From: Acrocarpospora phusangensis
GTDB taxonomy: Bacteria; Actinomycetota; Actinomycetes; Streptosporangiales; Streptosporangiaceae
Assembly: GCF_016862995.1 (NCBI RefSeq)
Contig: NZ_BOOA01000026.1
Coordinates: forward strand, 1 to 64,000
Length of the DNA stretch: 64,000 nucleotides
Direction of reading: 5' to 3'
This document shows, piece after piece, positions 16,333 to 25,199 of this stretch; the first letter of the stretch is position 1; each line of letters opens with the position of its first letter. The notes beneath the pieces were generated by a model. It was not told the origin of the DNA. It made no database searches and was given only the letters and a program-made list of their open reading frames with translations. The position numbers and the translations under genes were made by a program.

Positions 16333-17336
16333 CCACTCACCTCGACGGGCCCGCGCACCCGCGCGGGCAGGTCAGACACCTGGCCCAGCAGGTTCCCGCC
16401 GGACCGGTCTCCGGGGCGCTGCTGCGCGCGCTCGCCGCGCTGCCCTTCGCCGACCGGCCGTTCGCCTGGCTGGAACGCCACCCGGCGGTGCACGGCGTCG
16501 TCCTGTCCGCCTTCGGCCTGCGCCGGCCCATCTTCATCGACCACCCCGTGCACCCCGAACCCCGGTACGGCCACGGCAAACCGGACCACCCCGAACTGCT
16601 CGCCCTGGTGGAGCGCAACCGCTCCCGCTACGCCGACCACCTCACTGGCTTCCTCGACCTGGCCGACAGCCTGGCCGAGATCCCGGTCCGGGACCGGCCG
16701 GCGGGGACCACGCCGTACTGGGACAACGGGTGGCTGCCGCCGCTGGACGCGCTGGGGCTCTACGGCCTGCTCGCCAGGACCGATCCGCGGCGGTACGTGG
16801 AGATCGGGTCGGGCAACTCCACCAAGTTCGCCCGGCGGGCGATCCAGGACCACGGCCTGCGCACCCACATCACCTCGATCGACCCCGCGCCTCGCGCGCA
16901 CATCGACGCGCTCTGCGACGTGACCGTCCGCAGCCCGCTGGAGCACGCCGACCTCGGGATCTTCGCCGACCTGGAGCCCGGCGACATCGTCTTCCTGGAC
17001 GGCTCGCACCGGGTGCTGATGGGCTCGGACGTGACCGTGTTCTTCTTCGAGGTGCTGCCCCTGCTGCCGCCCGGCGTACTGGTGCACCTGCACGACATCA
17101 TGCTGCCCAGCGACTACCCGCCGGAGTGGCGCTGGCGGCACTACTCCGAGCAGTACCTGCTGGCCGCCTTCCTGCTGGGCGACCGGACCCGGTACGACGT
17201 CGAACTGCCCAACGCGTTCATCCACGGCGACCCCGAGCTGAGCGCCCTCGTACGGCCGCTCTGGGAGCGCCTCTCCCTCGCCCAGACGTACTTCCCCGCG
17301 TCGTTCTGGTTCCGCCTCGGCGCCCGTACGGCATGA
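16329..17336 (+). CDS. Class I SAM-dependent methyltransferase-like protein
   Basis: 335 residues. The start is a TTG at 16329 that overlaps the preceding stop (TTGA) and has GGAAGGAG about 8 bases upstream; no ATG or GTG is better placed. The core shows RYVEIGSGNSTKFARRA (motif I glycine-rich loop), ITSIDPAPR (acidic end of strand 2) and GDIVFLDGSHRVL followed by VHLHDIMLPSDYP, as in Methyltransf_24-type proteins. The N-terminal 110 residues are specific to this group. It may O-methylate a sugar or the lipid-linked intermediate. Target is unknown. Confidence 0.72.
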   Translation: MTTHLDGPAHPRGQVRHLAQQVPAGPVSGALLRALAALPFADRPFAWLERHPAVHGVVLSAFGLRRPIFIDHPVHPEPRYGHGKPDHPELLALVERNRSRYADHLTGFLDLADSLAEIPVRDRPAGTTPYWDNGWLPPLDALGLYGLLARTDPRRYVEIGSGNSTKFARRAIQDHGLRTHITSIDPAPRAHIDALCDVTVRSPLEHADLGIFADLEPGDIVFLDGSHRVLMGSDVTVFFFEVLPLLPPGVLVHLHDIMLPSDYPPEWRWRHYSEQYLLAAFLLGDRTRYDVELPNAFIHGDPELSALVRPLWERLSLAQTYFPASFWFRLGARTA

Positions 17337-18571
17337 CCTCCGGACTGGCACGCGCCGAGCCCCGCCGCAGGCTGGCGGTCATGCTGCGCCGGGCCGCCCT
17401 CACGGCCTTGGCGCTCTGGCTGGTCGTCACGCTGGTCAACTGGCTGACCGGGCGGTTCTGGTGGTGGGGCGGCGGGGCGCCGCTGCTGCTCTTCTTCGGG
17501 ACGCCGCTGCTGCTGCTCGCGGCCGTCCCGATGGTGGCGCTGCGGCGCCGGGTGCCGGGGCGGCGCGATCGGGCGCTGCTCAGCCTGGCGGTGGCGGCGC
17601 TGGCGCTCATCGTGCTGCGGCGGGCGCTCAGCGGGCGTACCTGGCTGTGGGTGGTGCCCGACCTGGTCGTACCGCCCCTGCTGTTCGCGGCCGTGCCGGT
17701 CGTGCTGCTGGTCTCGGCTCTGGCCGTCAAGGGTGTCGTCCGCGCTTGGACGGCCGGGTTCGCCGCGGCGGCGTTGGTTCTCGGCGTGAACCAGGCCGGG
17801 ATCGGCGTCGCATGGGGCGGGGAAGCGGTGCCCGCGGGTGCGGTGCATGTCGTGTCGTGGGACGCGTACTGCTGGAACACCACCGACGACGCGGACCGGT
17901 TCTTCCGCTACCTGAAGGGCTTCGCGGCCGACGTGTACCTGCTCCAGGAGCACTCGGGCTGCGGGCCCGGCGCGCCGACGCCGATCGACGACGCGGAGCT
18001 GCTGCGCCAGGAGTTTCCCGGCCGGCACATCGCGGAGTTGGAAGGGCTTCTCACGATCTCGCGGTTCCCGGTGGTCGCGCAGGCCGCCGTGGGTCCGGTC
18101 GCCAACCCGTACGCGCCCCGGTGGCGGCACGCCGCCCTGCGGACCGACCTCCGGATGGGCGAACGTGTGGTGTCGGTCTACAACGTGCACCTGTTCGACA
18201 TGCTCTACCTGACCGAGAGCCCGCTCTCGCCGCGCTTCTACCAGGCCATCCAGACGATGGACGACGCGCGCCAACGGCAGTTCGACGCGCTCGCGGCCGA
18301 CGTCGAAGCCAACCCCCATCCCGTCCTCACGTCCGGAAATTTCAACACTCTGCCGGGAATGGGCCACCTGCGCCGGATGGACGGCCTCACCTCGGCGGAA
18401 GGCCCCCTCTACCCGGCGACCCTCTCCTTCGGCGGCCTCCGCCTCTGGCGCATGGACTGGACCTTCACCTCCCCCGGCCTGACCGTCCACCGGTACGACC
18501 TGCGGTCCCCGGCGGGCTTGTCCACCCACCACCTCCAAGACCTGCTCATTTCCCCCGACGGGAAGGTGTGA
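17333..18571 (+). CDS. Membrane-anchored EEP-family protein, probably catalytically dead
   Basis: 412 residues. About residues 15-160 contain four or five hydrophobic helices, followed by an extracytoplasmic endonuclease/exonuclease/phosphatase (EEP) fold. Comparison with the paralogue at 19602 shows that the catalytic landmarks are lost: VSWDAYCW against the canonical N in FSWNTEYW; SGNFNT against SGDFNS (the GDxN motif); and LSTHHLQ against MSDHRAQ (the terminal SDH). The LLQEH glutamate and YNVHL remain. Three substitutions in three metal or catalytic motifs suggest that it no longer hydrolyses phosphoesters and may bind substrate or regulate. The ATG overlaps the preceding stop as ATGA. 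Confidence 0.8.
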   Translation: MTSGLARAEPRRRLAVMLRRAALTALALWLVVTLVNWLTGRFWWWGGGAPLLLFFGTPLLLLAAVPMVALRRRVPGRRDRALLSLAVAALALIVLRRALSGRTWLWVVPDLVVPPLLFAAVPVVLLVSALAVKGVVRAWTAGFAAAALVLGVNQAGIGVAWGGEAVPAGAVHVVSWDAYCWNTTDDADRFFRYLKGFAADVYLLQEHSGCGPGAPTPIDDAELLRQEFPGRHIAELEGLLTISRFPVVAQAAVGPVANPYAPRWRHAALRTDLRMGERVVSVYNVHLFDMLYLTESPLSPRFYQAIQTMDDARQRQFDALAADVEANPHPVLTSGNFNTLPGMGHLRRMDGLTSAEGPLYPATLSFGGLRLWRMDWTFTSPGLTVHRYDLRSPAGLSTHHLQDLLISPDGKV

Positions 18572-18577
18572 CAACCG

Positions 18578-19597
18578 ATGGAAGCACCGCTGGTCACCGT
18601 GATCGTCCCGACCTACAACCACGAGCGTTTCCTGCCCATGTGCCTGGCCGCCCTCCGGGAGCAGACCCACCCGCGGCTGGAGGTCGTGGTCGTGGACGAC
18701 TGCAGCACCGACGGGTCGGCCGGGGTCGCGGAGGCCATGGGCGTACCGGTGATCAAAACGCCCGGCAACAGCGGGCCCGCGGTCGCCAGGAACATGGGGG
18801 CGGCGTGGGGCAGCGGTGAGATCCTGTTCTTCGTGGACTCCGACGTCGCCCTCGCGCCCGACGCGGTCGCCACCGGGGTGGCCATGCTGGCGGCCGACCC
18901 GGAGCTGGGCGCGGTCTGCGGCATCGAGGACCCCGACCCGCTGATCCGCTCCACCAGGACCGAGGACTACCGCGCCCACCAGCACCACTACTGGTCCGTC
19001 GCCGCCGAGGGCGACGTCTCCTTCCTCTGGTCCGCCATGTTCGCGATCCGCGCCGACGTCTTCCGCGAGACCGGCCCCTTCAACCCGGCGCTGCGCTACA
19101 CCGAGGAGGTCGACTACGGGCAGCGGCTCAGCAGGCGCTACCGCGTGCGCATCACCTCGGCCATCCACGGGTTGATGGGCCACGACCGTGAGCTGCCCAC
19201 CCTGCTGCGCAAACTGTTCCACCGCGGCCGGCTGCGGGTCCCGCTATACGCGCGCAAACGCGAGTTCGCGCAGGGATACGAGACGGCCTCCCGCGCCTGG
19301 GGTTCGCTGGCCGCGCTGCTCACGGTCGCCACCCTGCCGGCGCCCTTCCTGCTGGGACCGCTGGGGGCGCTCGTGCCCGCGCTGCTGTTGGCCGCCTGGG
19401 TGGCCGGTGACTTCGGGATGTTCCGGTTCGTGTTCTCCAGGAAGTGCCCGCTCTTCGGGGCGTACTTCGTGGTCGTGCACTTCGTGGTCAGCCTCGTCAT
19501 CATCGGCGGCGTCGCCGCCGGAGCCGTGCAGTGGCTGGCCTCGCCCCGCTTCCGCGACCTCTACGAGGTGCCCGCCCCCGAACCCCTGAGGAGCTGA
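18578..19597 (+). CDS. GT2 glycosyltransferase with C-terminal membrane segments (3 of 3)
   Basis: 339 residues. GT-A motifs are VTVIVPTYNHERFL, VVVVDDCSTDGS and LFFVDSDVALAPD; hydrophobic helices lie around residues 245-320. It begins six bases after the inactive-looking EEP gene and is followed by the intact EEP gene, so the region seems to contain a duplicated GT2-EEP pair. A distinct insert near residues 140-160 (HQHHYWSVAAEGDVSFLW) matches RHYWYLVAEGPIKGFL in the second GT2. Confidence 0.85.
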   Translation: MEAPLVTVIVPTYNHERFLPMCLAALREQTHPRLEVVVVDDCSTDGSAGVAEAMGVPVIKTPGNSGPAVARNMGAAWGSGEILFFVDSDVALAPDAVATGVAMLAADPELGAVCGIEDPDPLIRSTRTEDYRAHQHHYWSVAAEGDVSFLWSAMFAIRADVFRETGPFNPALRYTEEVDYGQRLSRRYRVRITSAIHGLMGHDRELPTLLRKLFHRGRLRVPLYARKREFAQGYETASRAWGSLAALLTVATLPAPFLLGPLGALVPALLLAAWVAGDFGMFRFVFSRKCPLFGAYFVVVHFVVSLVIIGGVAAGAVQWLASPRFRDLYEVPAPEPLRS

Positions 19598-19601
19598 CCC
19601 G

Positions 19602-20705
19602 GTGGAGACCGTCGAAGACCAGCGCCCGGCCGTCGAGCTCTTCAGGGTTTCCCGGGTGCGCCGGTGGCCCAGCCGATCGGTCCTGGTCGCGGCGGCGGTG
19701 TGGCTGCTGTTCGTGGTGCTGCACCGGCTGCTGACCGGCCGCTTCTGGCTGTGGCTGGTGCCCGACATGGCGCCGCCCCTGATCTACCTCGTCGTGCCGC
19801 TGGTCCTGCTGGGGCTGGTGCCCGTGATCGGCCGGCTCCGCGTGCCGTGCGCGCTCCTGGCGGCCGGGTCGCTGCTCCTCGGAGCCGGGCACGGCGGCCT
19901 CAACCTGAGCGCGCTGACCCACGACGGCGGGACGACCGGGGACCTGCGGGTGTTCTCGTGGAACACCGAGTACTGGCACCAGGACGACGACCCCGAGCGG
20001 TTCTACCGGTTCCTCAAAGACCAGGAGGCCGACGTGTACGTGCTCCAGGAGTACCTGAACTGGGTTGATGACCAGCCCAAGGAGGTCGATGAGCTGGACC
20101 GGCTCCGGCGCGAGTTCCCCGGCTACCACCTCGCCGCAGAAGGCGAACTGCTCACCCTGTCGCGTTTCCCCATCGTGGCCACGCCGAGGGTCGGCCCGGC
20201 ACCGGCCCGGCCTTCGTGGCAGGAGGCCTTCGACCTGGTCAAGATCCTCCGTACGGACCTGCGGGTGGGCGCGTCGGTGCTGTCCGTCTACAACGTGCAC
20301 ATCCCCGCCCAGTACGTGCTGAACGAGAACCCCTTCGGCGAACGCTTCTACACGGAGCTGCGCAGCCGGAGCGCCCGCCGCGACGTGCAGTTCGGGAGCC
20401 TGCGGCAGGACGTCGAAGCCAACCGCAACGCCGTCCTCGTCTCGGGCGACTTCAACAGCACCAGCGCCATGGGCGAGATGGCCTGGCTGTTCGACCGCCT
20501 CTCCGACGCCAACGACGCGAACCCCTCGCTCTACCCCGCCTCCTGGTACGCGGGCGTGCTTCCCCTGTGGCAACTCGACTGGACCTTCACCGCCTCCGTC
20601 CGGGTACACACCTACGACCTGCGCGACCCGCAGGGCATGTCCGACCACCGCGCCCAGTCCCTGCTGGCCGACCTGACGGAGAGGGCCACGTCGCCGACGT
20701 GGTGA
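19602..20705 (+). CDS. Membrane-anchored endonuclease/exonuclease/phosphatase family protein (active-site intact)
   Basis: 367 residues, GTG start preceded by GAGGAG. About residues 25-110 are three hydrophobic helices; the remainder is an EEP domain presumably outside the cytoplasm. All expected motifs are present: FSWNTEYW (Asn), VYVLQEYLN (Glu metal ligand), YNVHIP, VSGDFNSTSAMG (Asp and Asn), LDWTFT and MSDHRAQ (catalytic SDH). Family members cleave phosphodiesters or phosphomonoesters with Mg. In a polyprenyl-linked sugar pathway it could remove a phosphate or release product from the carrier; that is inference. Confidence 0.82.
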   Translation: METVEDQRPAVELFRVSRVRRWPSRSVLVAAAVWLLFVVLHRLLTGRFWLWLVPDMAPPLIYLVVPLVLLGLVPVIGRLRVPCALLAAGSLLLGAGHGGLNLSALTHDGGTTGDLRVFSWNTEYWHQDDDPERFYRFLKDQEADVYVLQEYLNWVDDQPKEVDELDRLRREFPGYHLAAEGELLTLSRFPIVATPRVGPAPARPSWQEAFDLVKILRTDLRVGASVLSVYNVHIPAQYVLNENPFGERFYTELRSRSARRDVQFGSLRQDVEANRNAVLVSGDFNSTSAMGEMAWLFDRLSDANDANPSLYPASWYAGVLPLWQLDWTFTASVRVHTYDLRDPQGMSDHRAQSLLADLTERATSPTW

Positions 20706-20742
20706 TCACGAGCAGGCGGTCTCGCGGGCGTAGATTCTGCCT

Positions 20743-21954
20743 GTGATAGCTGAGGAGCTGGCGGCCTGGGCCGCCGGGCTGAACCCTGCCGAAGCCGACC
20801 GGGAGCTGGCCGACCGCGCCCTGCTGGACACGGTCGCGGTGGCCGTCGCCGGGCGCGACGAGCCGGTGGTCCGCCACGCCGCGGCCTTGCCGGAAACGGT
20901 GAGGTGGGCGGTGGCGGCGCACGTGCTCGACTTCGACGACCTGCACATGGAGTCCACCACCCACATCAGCGCCGTCTGCGTGCCGGCCGTGCTGGCGGCC
21001 GGCGGCGGAGCGCACGCGTACCTCGCCGCCGCCGGGGTGATGGCCCGGCTGGGCGCCGCGCTCGGCTGGCCGCACTACAGCCGCGGCTGGCACGCCACCA
21101 CCACCGCCGGAGCCCCCGCCGCCGCGGTCGGCGCGGGAGTCGCCCTCGGACTGGACGCCGACCGGCTGGCGACAGCCATGGCCCTCGCCGTGCCCGCGGC
21201 GGGCGGGGTCCAGCGCGCGTTCGGCACGGACGCCAAGTCGTTGCAGGTCGGCTTCGCCGCCGAGGCGGGCGTACGGGCGGCCCGCCTGGCCGCCGCGGGC
21301 GCGGGAGCCGACCCCGCCGCGCTCGACCAGTGGCTGGACCTGGTCGGCGGCGACCCCAAAGCCCTGGACCTGTCCGGCCCCGCCGTCCCCGGCGGCCTGG
21401 CCGTCAAGATCTACCCCTGCTGCTACGCGCTCCAGCGCCCGATCAGCGCCCTGGCGGAACTCGACATCGACCCCGCCCAGGTCAGCCGCATCGTCATCCG
21501 CACACCCGCCGGCACCGTCACCCCGCTCACCCACCACCGCCCGGACACCGGCCTCCAGGGCAAGTTCAGCCTGGAGTACGCCGCCGCCACCGCCCTGCTC
21601 GACGACCACCAGGGCATCGCCGCCTTCACCGACGAAGCCGTGCGGCGGCCGGAAGCGCGCCGCTTGATGGAACTGGTCGAATCCGAGCTGGCCCCGGGCG
21701 GCGACCACCTGCTCGCCGGGGAGTTCGACGCCGAGGTCCACACCGGCGACGACGTGCTGCGGGTCCGGTCCGAGTTCCCGCCCGGCTCGCCGCAGCGCCC
21801 GCCCACCCGGGACGAACTGCTCCGCAAGGCCGCCGACTGCCTCGCGGGGACCTCGCTCGACGCCGAGTCCATCGGCTGGCCGTCCGCGGGCCGGCTGCTG
21901 CGCGAGCACCTGCGTACCGACCACACCGGAGAGGAACACGCGTGGAGGGACTGA
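20743..21954 (+). CDS. MmgE/PrpD family protein
   Basis: 403 residues with a GTG start. The N-terminal helical domain has ALLDTVAVAVAGRDEP and VLDFDDLHMESTTHIS (the DFDD-T-H active-site region of 2-methylcitrate dehydratase and cis-aconitate decarboxylase). GRGWHATTT-like wording appears as YSRGWHATTTAGAPAAA, followed by FGTDAKSLQVGFAAEAG, both typical of the family. KIYPCCYALQRPISA is the conserved C-terminal-domain motif. The protein is shorter than most PrpD (about 450). It either dehydrates or decarboxylates a tricarboxylic or branched acid. It overlaps the acyl-CoA dehydrogenase gene by 13 bp. Confidence 0.85.
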   Translation: MIAEELAAWAAGLNPAEADRELADRALLDTVAVAVAGRDEPVVRHAAALPETVRWAVAAHVLDFDDLHMESTTHISAVCVPAVLAAGGGAHAYLAAAGVMARLGAALGWPHYSRGWHATTTAGAPAAAVGAGVALGLDADRLATAMALAVPAAGGVQRAFGTDAKSLQVGFAAEAGVRAARLAAAGAGADPAALDQWLDLVGGDPKALDLSGPAVPGGLAVKIYPCCYALQRPISALAELDIDPAQVSRIVIRTPAGTVTPLTHHRPDTGLQGKFSLEYAAATALLDDHQGIAAFTDEAVRRPEARRLMELVESELAPGGDHLLAGEFDAEVHTGDDVLRVRSEFPPGSPQRPPTRDELLRKAADCLAGTSLDAESIGWPSAGRLLREHLRTDHTGEEHAWRD

Positions 21955-23114
21955 CCGTCCAGGGATTGACCGAGGAGGAGCAGGCCATCGTCGAGGCGGT
22001 CCGCGCGTTCGTGGACCGCGACGTGAAACCCGTCGCCCGGGACCTTGACCACAACGACACCTACCCCGAGCGCCTCATCGACCAGATGAAACACCTCGGC
22101 GTGTACGGCCTGGCCATCCCCGAACCCTGGGGCGAGGCCCGGGTCAGCACGCCCTGCTACGCCCTGATAACCGAGGAGCTGTCCCGCGGCTGGATGAGCC
22201 TGGCCGGCGCCATGGGCGGCCACACGGTGGTCGCCAAACTCCTCCTCGACTACGGCACCGACGAGCAGAAGGACCGCTACCTGCCGCGCATGGCCACCGG
22301 CGAACTGCGCGCCACGATGGCCCTCACCGAACCCGGCGGCGGCTCCGACCTCCAGGCGATGCGCACCCACGCGGCCCGCACCGCCGACGGGTACGTCATC
22401 AACGGCTCCAAGACCTGGATCACCAACGCCCGCAGGTCCGGCCTGGTCGCCCTGCTCTGCAAGACCGACCCCGCCGCCACCCCCGCCCACCAGGGCATCA
22501 GCATCCTGCTGGTCGAGCAGGGCCCCGGCTTCATCCTCTCCCGCGACCTGCCGAAACTCGGCTACAAGGGCGTGGAGAGCTGCGAGATCGCCTTCGACGA
22601 CTGCCACGTCCCGCACACCGCCCTCCTGGGCGGCCGGGAAGGGCGCGGCTTCGCCCAGATGATGCGCGGCCTGGAGATCGGCCGCATCCAGGTCGCCTCC
22701 CGGGCTGTCGGCGTCGGCCGGGCCGCCCTCGAGGACGCCCTGCGGTACGCCCAGGAACGGGAGAGCTTCGGCCAGCCCATCTGGAAACACCAGTCCATCG
22801 GCAACTACCTCGCCGACATGGCCACCCAGCTCACCGCCGCCCGCCAGCTCGTCCTGTACGCCTCCCGCCGCTACGACGCCGGCGAACGCGCCGACATGGA
22901 GGCCGGCATGGCCAAACTCTTCGCCTCCGAGACCGCCATGCAGATCACCCTCAACGCCATCCGCATCCACGGCGGCTACGGCTACTCCACCGAGTTCGAC
23001 GTGGAACGCTACTTCCGGGACGCGCCCCTCATGATCGTCGGCGAGGGCACCAACGAGATCCAGCGCAACGTCATCGTGCGGCAGCTGATCGGCCGCGGCA
23101 CGGTCGCCCCCTAG
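21942..23114 (+). CDS. Acyl-CoA dehydrogenase
   Basis: 390 residues, GTG start inside the PrpD gene. Clear family signatures: MALTEPGGGSDLQAMRT (FAD/substrate-binding), GSKTWITNA, QERESFGQPIWKHQ and IRIHGGYGYSTEFDVERYFRDAP. The catalytic-base region ends MIVGEGTNEIQRNVI, with the Glu of GEGTNE in the position used by short- and medium-chain enzymes. It oxidises an acyl-CoA to the 2-enoyl-CoA with FAD and electron-transfer flavoprotein. Together with the PrpD and hydratase genes it suggests processing of a short branched dicarboxylyl- or acyl-CoA. Confidence 0.9.
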   Translation: MEGLTVQGLTEEEQAIVEAVRAFVDRDVKPVARDLDHNDTYPERLIDQMKHLGVYGLAIPEPWGEARVSTPCYALITEELSRGWMSLAGAMGGHTVVAKLLLDYGTDEQKDRYLPRMATGELRATMALTEPGGGSDLQAMRTHAARTADGYVINGSKTWITNARRSGLVALLCKTDPAATPAHQGISILLVEQGPGFILSRDLPKLGYKGVESCEIAFDDCHVPHTALLGGREGRGFAQMMRGLEIGRIQVASRAVGVGRAALEDALRYAQERESFGQPIWKHQSIGNYLADMATQLTAARQLVLYASRRYDAGERADMEAGMAKLFASETAMQITLNAIRIHGGYGYSTEFDVERYFRDAPLMIVGEGTNEIQRNVIVRQLIGRGTVAP

Positions 23115-23122
23115 GACCGGAC

Positions 23123-23983
23123 ATGACCGAGACCGTCACCCGTACCGAAATGATCGTCCCGGAGCCCGCGGAAGGGCTCGCCGGGCTGCTGGACATCGAT
23201 CTGCCCCCGGGCGGGCGACTGCCGCCGCTCTGGCACTGGATCTACCTCCTGGACCGCCGCAAACAGCACGACCTCGGCCCGGACGGCCACCCGGCGCACG
23301 GCATCCCCGCCCCACCCGGCCCCGGCCGCCTCCGCATGTTCGCCGGCGGCCGCGTGACCACCCACGCGCTCCTGCGCTTCGGCGAGTACGCCACCCGGAC
23401 CACCCGCGTCCTCCACACCACCGAGAAACTCGGGAAGTCGGGCCCCCTGACCTTCGTGACCGTACGCAGCGAGATCGAACAGGACGGCCGCCTCGCCATC
23501 GCCGACGAACAGGACATCGTCTACCGCCAACCCGGCACCGCCCTGCCCCCACCGGCCCTCGCCATCCCAGGCACCACGGCGGTCCCCAGTACCACCTCCG
23601 TCGCCCCCGTCCCCTCCACCGACTCCGTCCCGCCCGGAGCCGCCGGGCTCGCCCTCCACGTCGACCCGGTCCTGCTGTTCCGCTTCTCGGCGTTGACCTA
23701 CAACGCCCACCGCATCCACTACGACGCCGCCTACGCCGCCCAGGAGGGTTACCCCGGCCTGGTGGTCCACGGTCCGCTCCAGGCCCTGATGATGGGCGAG
23801 CTGTTCCGCCGCGCCGGAGAACTCTTCACCGGCCGCGAGTTCACCTACCGGCTGGTCGCCCCCATGTTCGGCACCCAGACCTTCACCGTCACTTCCACCG
23901 AGGGCATCTCCACCCTGGCTCTCTCGGCCCAGGTCAGGGACGCCATCGGCCACGTGACGGCAACCAGCGGGCTGCTCCCTTGA
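23123..23983 (+). CDS. MaoC/HTD2-like acyl-CoA hydratase (mesaconyl-C4-CoA hydratase-like)
   Basis: 286 residues, beginning nine bases after the acyl-CoA dehydrogenase. Double hot-dog layout: an N-terminal FAS1-like dehydratase half (PPLWHWIYLLDR, FAGGRVT) and a C-terminal MaoC half with FRFSALTYNAHRIHYD (hydratase motif, catalytic Asn and His), YPGLVVHGPLQALMM. This arrangement is that of the 3-methylfumaryl/mesaconyl-C4-CoA hydratases of the 3-hydroxypropionate cycle and itaconate pathways. A Pro/Thr/Ser linker (about residues 140-175) joins the halves. It would hydrate the enoyl-CoA made by its neighbour. It is the last gene of the run; 160 bp of AT-rich DNA follow. Confidence 0.82.
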   Translation: MTETVTRTEMIVPEPAEGLAGLLDIDLPPGGRLPPLWHWIYLLDRRKQHDLGPDGHPAHGIPAPPGPGRLRMFAGGRVTTHALLRFGEYATRTTRVLHTTEKLGKSGPLTFVTVRSEIEQDGRLAIADEQDIVYRQPGTALPPPALAIPGTTAVPSTTSVAPVPSTDSVPPGAAGLALHVDPVLLFRFSALTYNAHRIHYDAAYAAQEGYPGLVVHGPLQALMMGELFRRAGELFTGREFTYRLVAPMFGTQTFTVTSTEGISTLALSAQVRDAIGHVTATSGLLP

Positions 23984-24152
23984 TCGACGCGCCGCCGTGG
24001 ATCACGTGAAACCCAAAGGACGAAAAATCCGAATATCTGGATGAGGTCGACGATCCATCCAAACAAATGTCGATTTATGCTGATAAAAGCGGGCAAGTTG
24101 GAGCCTAATTTGTGCATTGAAATAGCGGCTATGGCCACTTACCGTGTTTCGT

Positions 24153-25199
24153 GTGTCAGACATCTCTCGACGTAGCGCAATTGTCGCACTGGTTCCCTCT
24201 GTAGGTGCCGTCGCCGCGCACCTGACCGGGAGACCGGCGCTCGCAGCCTCCGATCCAGTCGATCACCAGCACGGACCGGCCCACACCGCGGGCTCCGCAC
24301 ACGCGGGCTTCCGGTCCGGAACCCATGTGGACAACAGCAGGAACGGCTTTCATCCGGCCACACTCATCCGGGATTTCGACCAGGGAAAGACGTCGCGTCT
24401 TTCCGACGGAAGAATACTCCGGGAATGGACTCTGGTGGCCCAGGAAAAAGAAATCGAAGTGGCTCCTGGCGTGACTTTCCCCGCCTGGGCGTACAACGGC
24501 CGGGTGCCGGGACCCACGCTGCGCGCGACCGAGGGAGAACGCCTGCGCATAACCCTGGTCAACCATTCGGCCCACGCCCACACCATTCATTTTCACGGCC
24601 TCCACGCGGCGGCGGTCGACGGCACCGCGGGCGTCGGCCTCGGGCTGGTCCAGCCGGGCGAGCAGACCGTCTACGAATTCGACGCCGAGCCGTACGGCCT
24701 GCACCTCTATCACTGCCACGTCACCCCGTTGGCCCACCACATCGCCAAAGGCTTGTACGGCGTCTTCCTCATCGACCCGAAGGAGGCCCGCCCCGAGGCC
24801 GACGAACTCGTGATGGTCATGAACGGCTTCGACACCAACTTCGACCGCGCCAACGAGCTCTACGCGGTCAACACCATCCCGTTCGTCTACATGAGCGAAC
24901 CCGTCAAGGTCACCGTGGGCGAGCCGGTCCGCATCTACCTCGTCAACGTCCTGGAGTACGACCTGGTCAACTCCTTCCACGTCCACGGCAACTTCTTCGA
25001 CTGGTATCCGACCGGCACCTCCAAGAAGCCGGTGGAGCACACCGACACCGTCATGCTCTGCCAGGGCCAGCGCGGAATCCTCGAAATCACGTTCCCCCGC
25101 GAGGGCCGCTTCATGTTCCACGCCCACCAGTCGGAGTTCGCCGAACTCGGCTGGATGGGCTTCTTCGAAGCCGGGCCGCGGAAAGAGCCGGTCACATGA
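24153..25199 (+). CDS. Two-domain multicopper oxidase (secreted, Tat-like signal)
   Basis: About 348 residues. The start is uncertain: GTG at 24153 (MSDISRRSAIVALVPSV) or nine bases upstream; neither has a clear ribosome-binding site, so the transcript may be leaderless. SRRSAIVAL resembles a twin-arginine signal ending ALAAS. Copper ligands: HTIHFHGLH, HLYHCHVTPLAHHIAKGLYG (type 1 Cys and His, with Leu in the axial Met position), HVHGNFFD and FHAHQSEFAELGWMG. Only the first domain has the type 1 cysteine, the layout called type C two-domain MCO; the trinuclear site would form between subunits. It could oxidise metal ions or phenols. It is coupled (ATGA) to a ZIP transporter, favouring a metal-related role. 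Confidence 0.82.
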   Translation: MSDISRRSAIVALVPSVGAVAAHLTGRPALAASDPVDHQHGPAHTAGSAHAGFRSGTHVDNSRNGFHPATLIRDFDQGKTSRLSDGRILREWTLVAQEKEIEVAPGVTFPAWAYNGRVPGPTLRATEGERLRITLVNHSAHAHTIHFHGLHAAAVDGTAGVGLGLVQPGEQTVYEFDAEPYGLHLYHCHVTPLAHHIAKGLYGVFLIDPKEARPEADELVMVMNGFDTNFDRANELYAVNTIPFVYMSEPVKVTVGEPVRIYLVNVLEYDLVNSFHVHGNFFDWYPTGTSKKPVEHTDTVMLCQGQRGILEITFPREGRFMFHAHQSEFAELGWMGFFEAGPRKEPVT

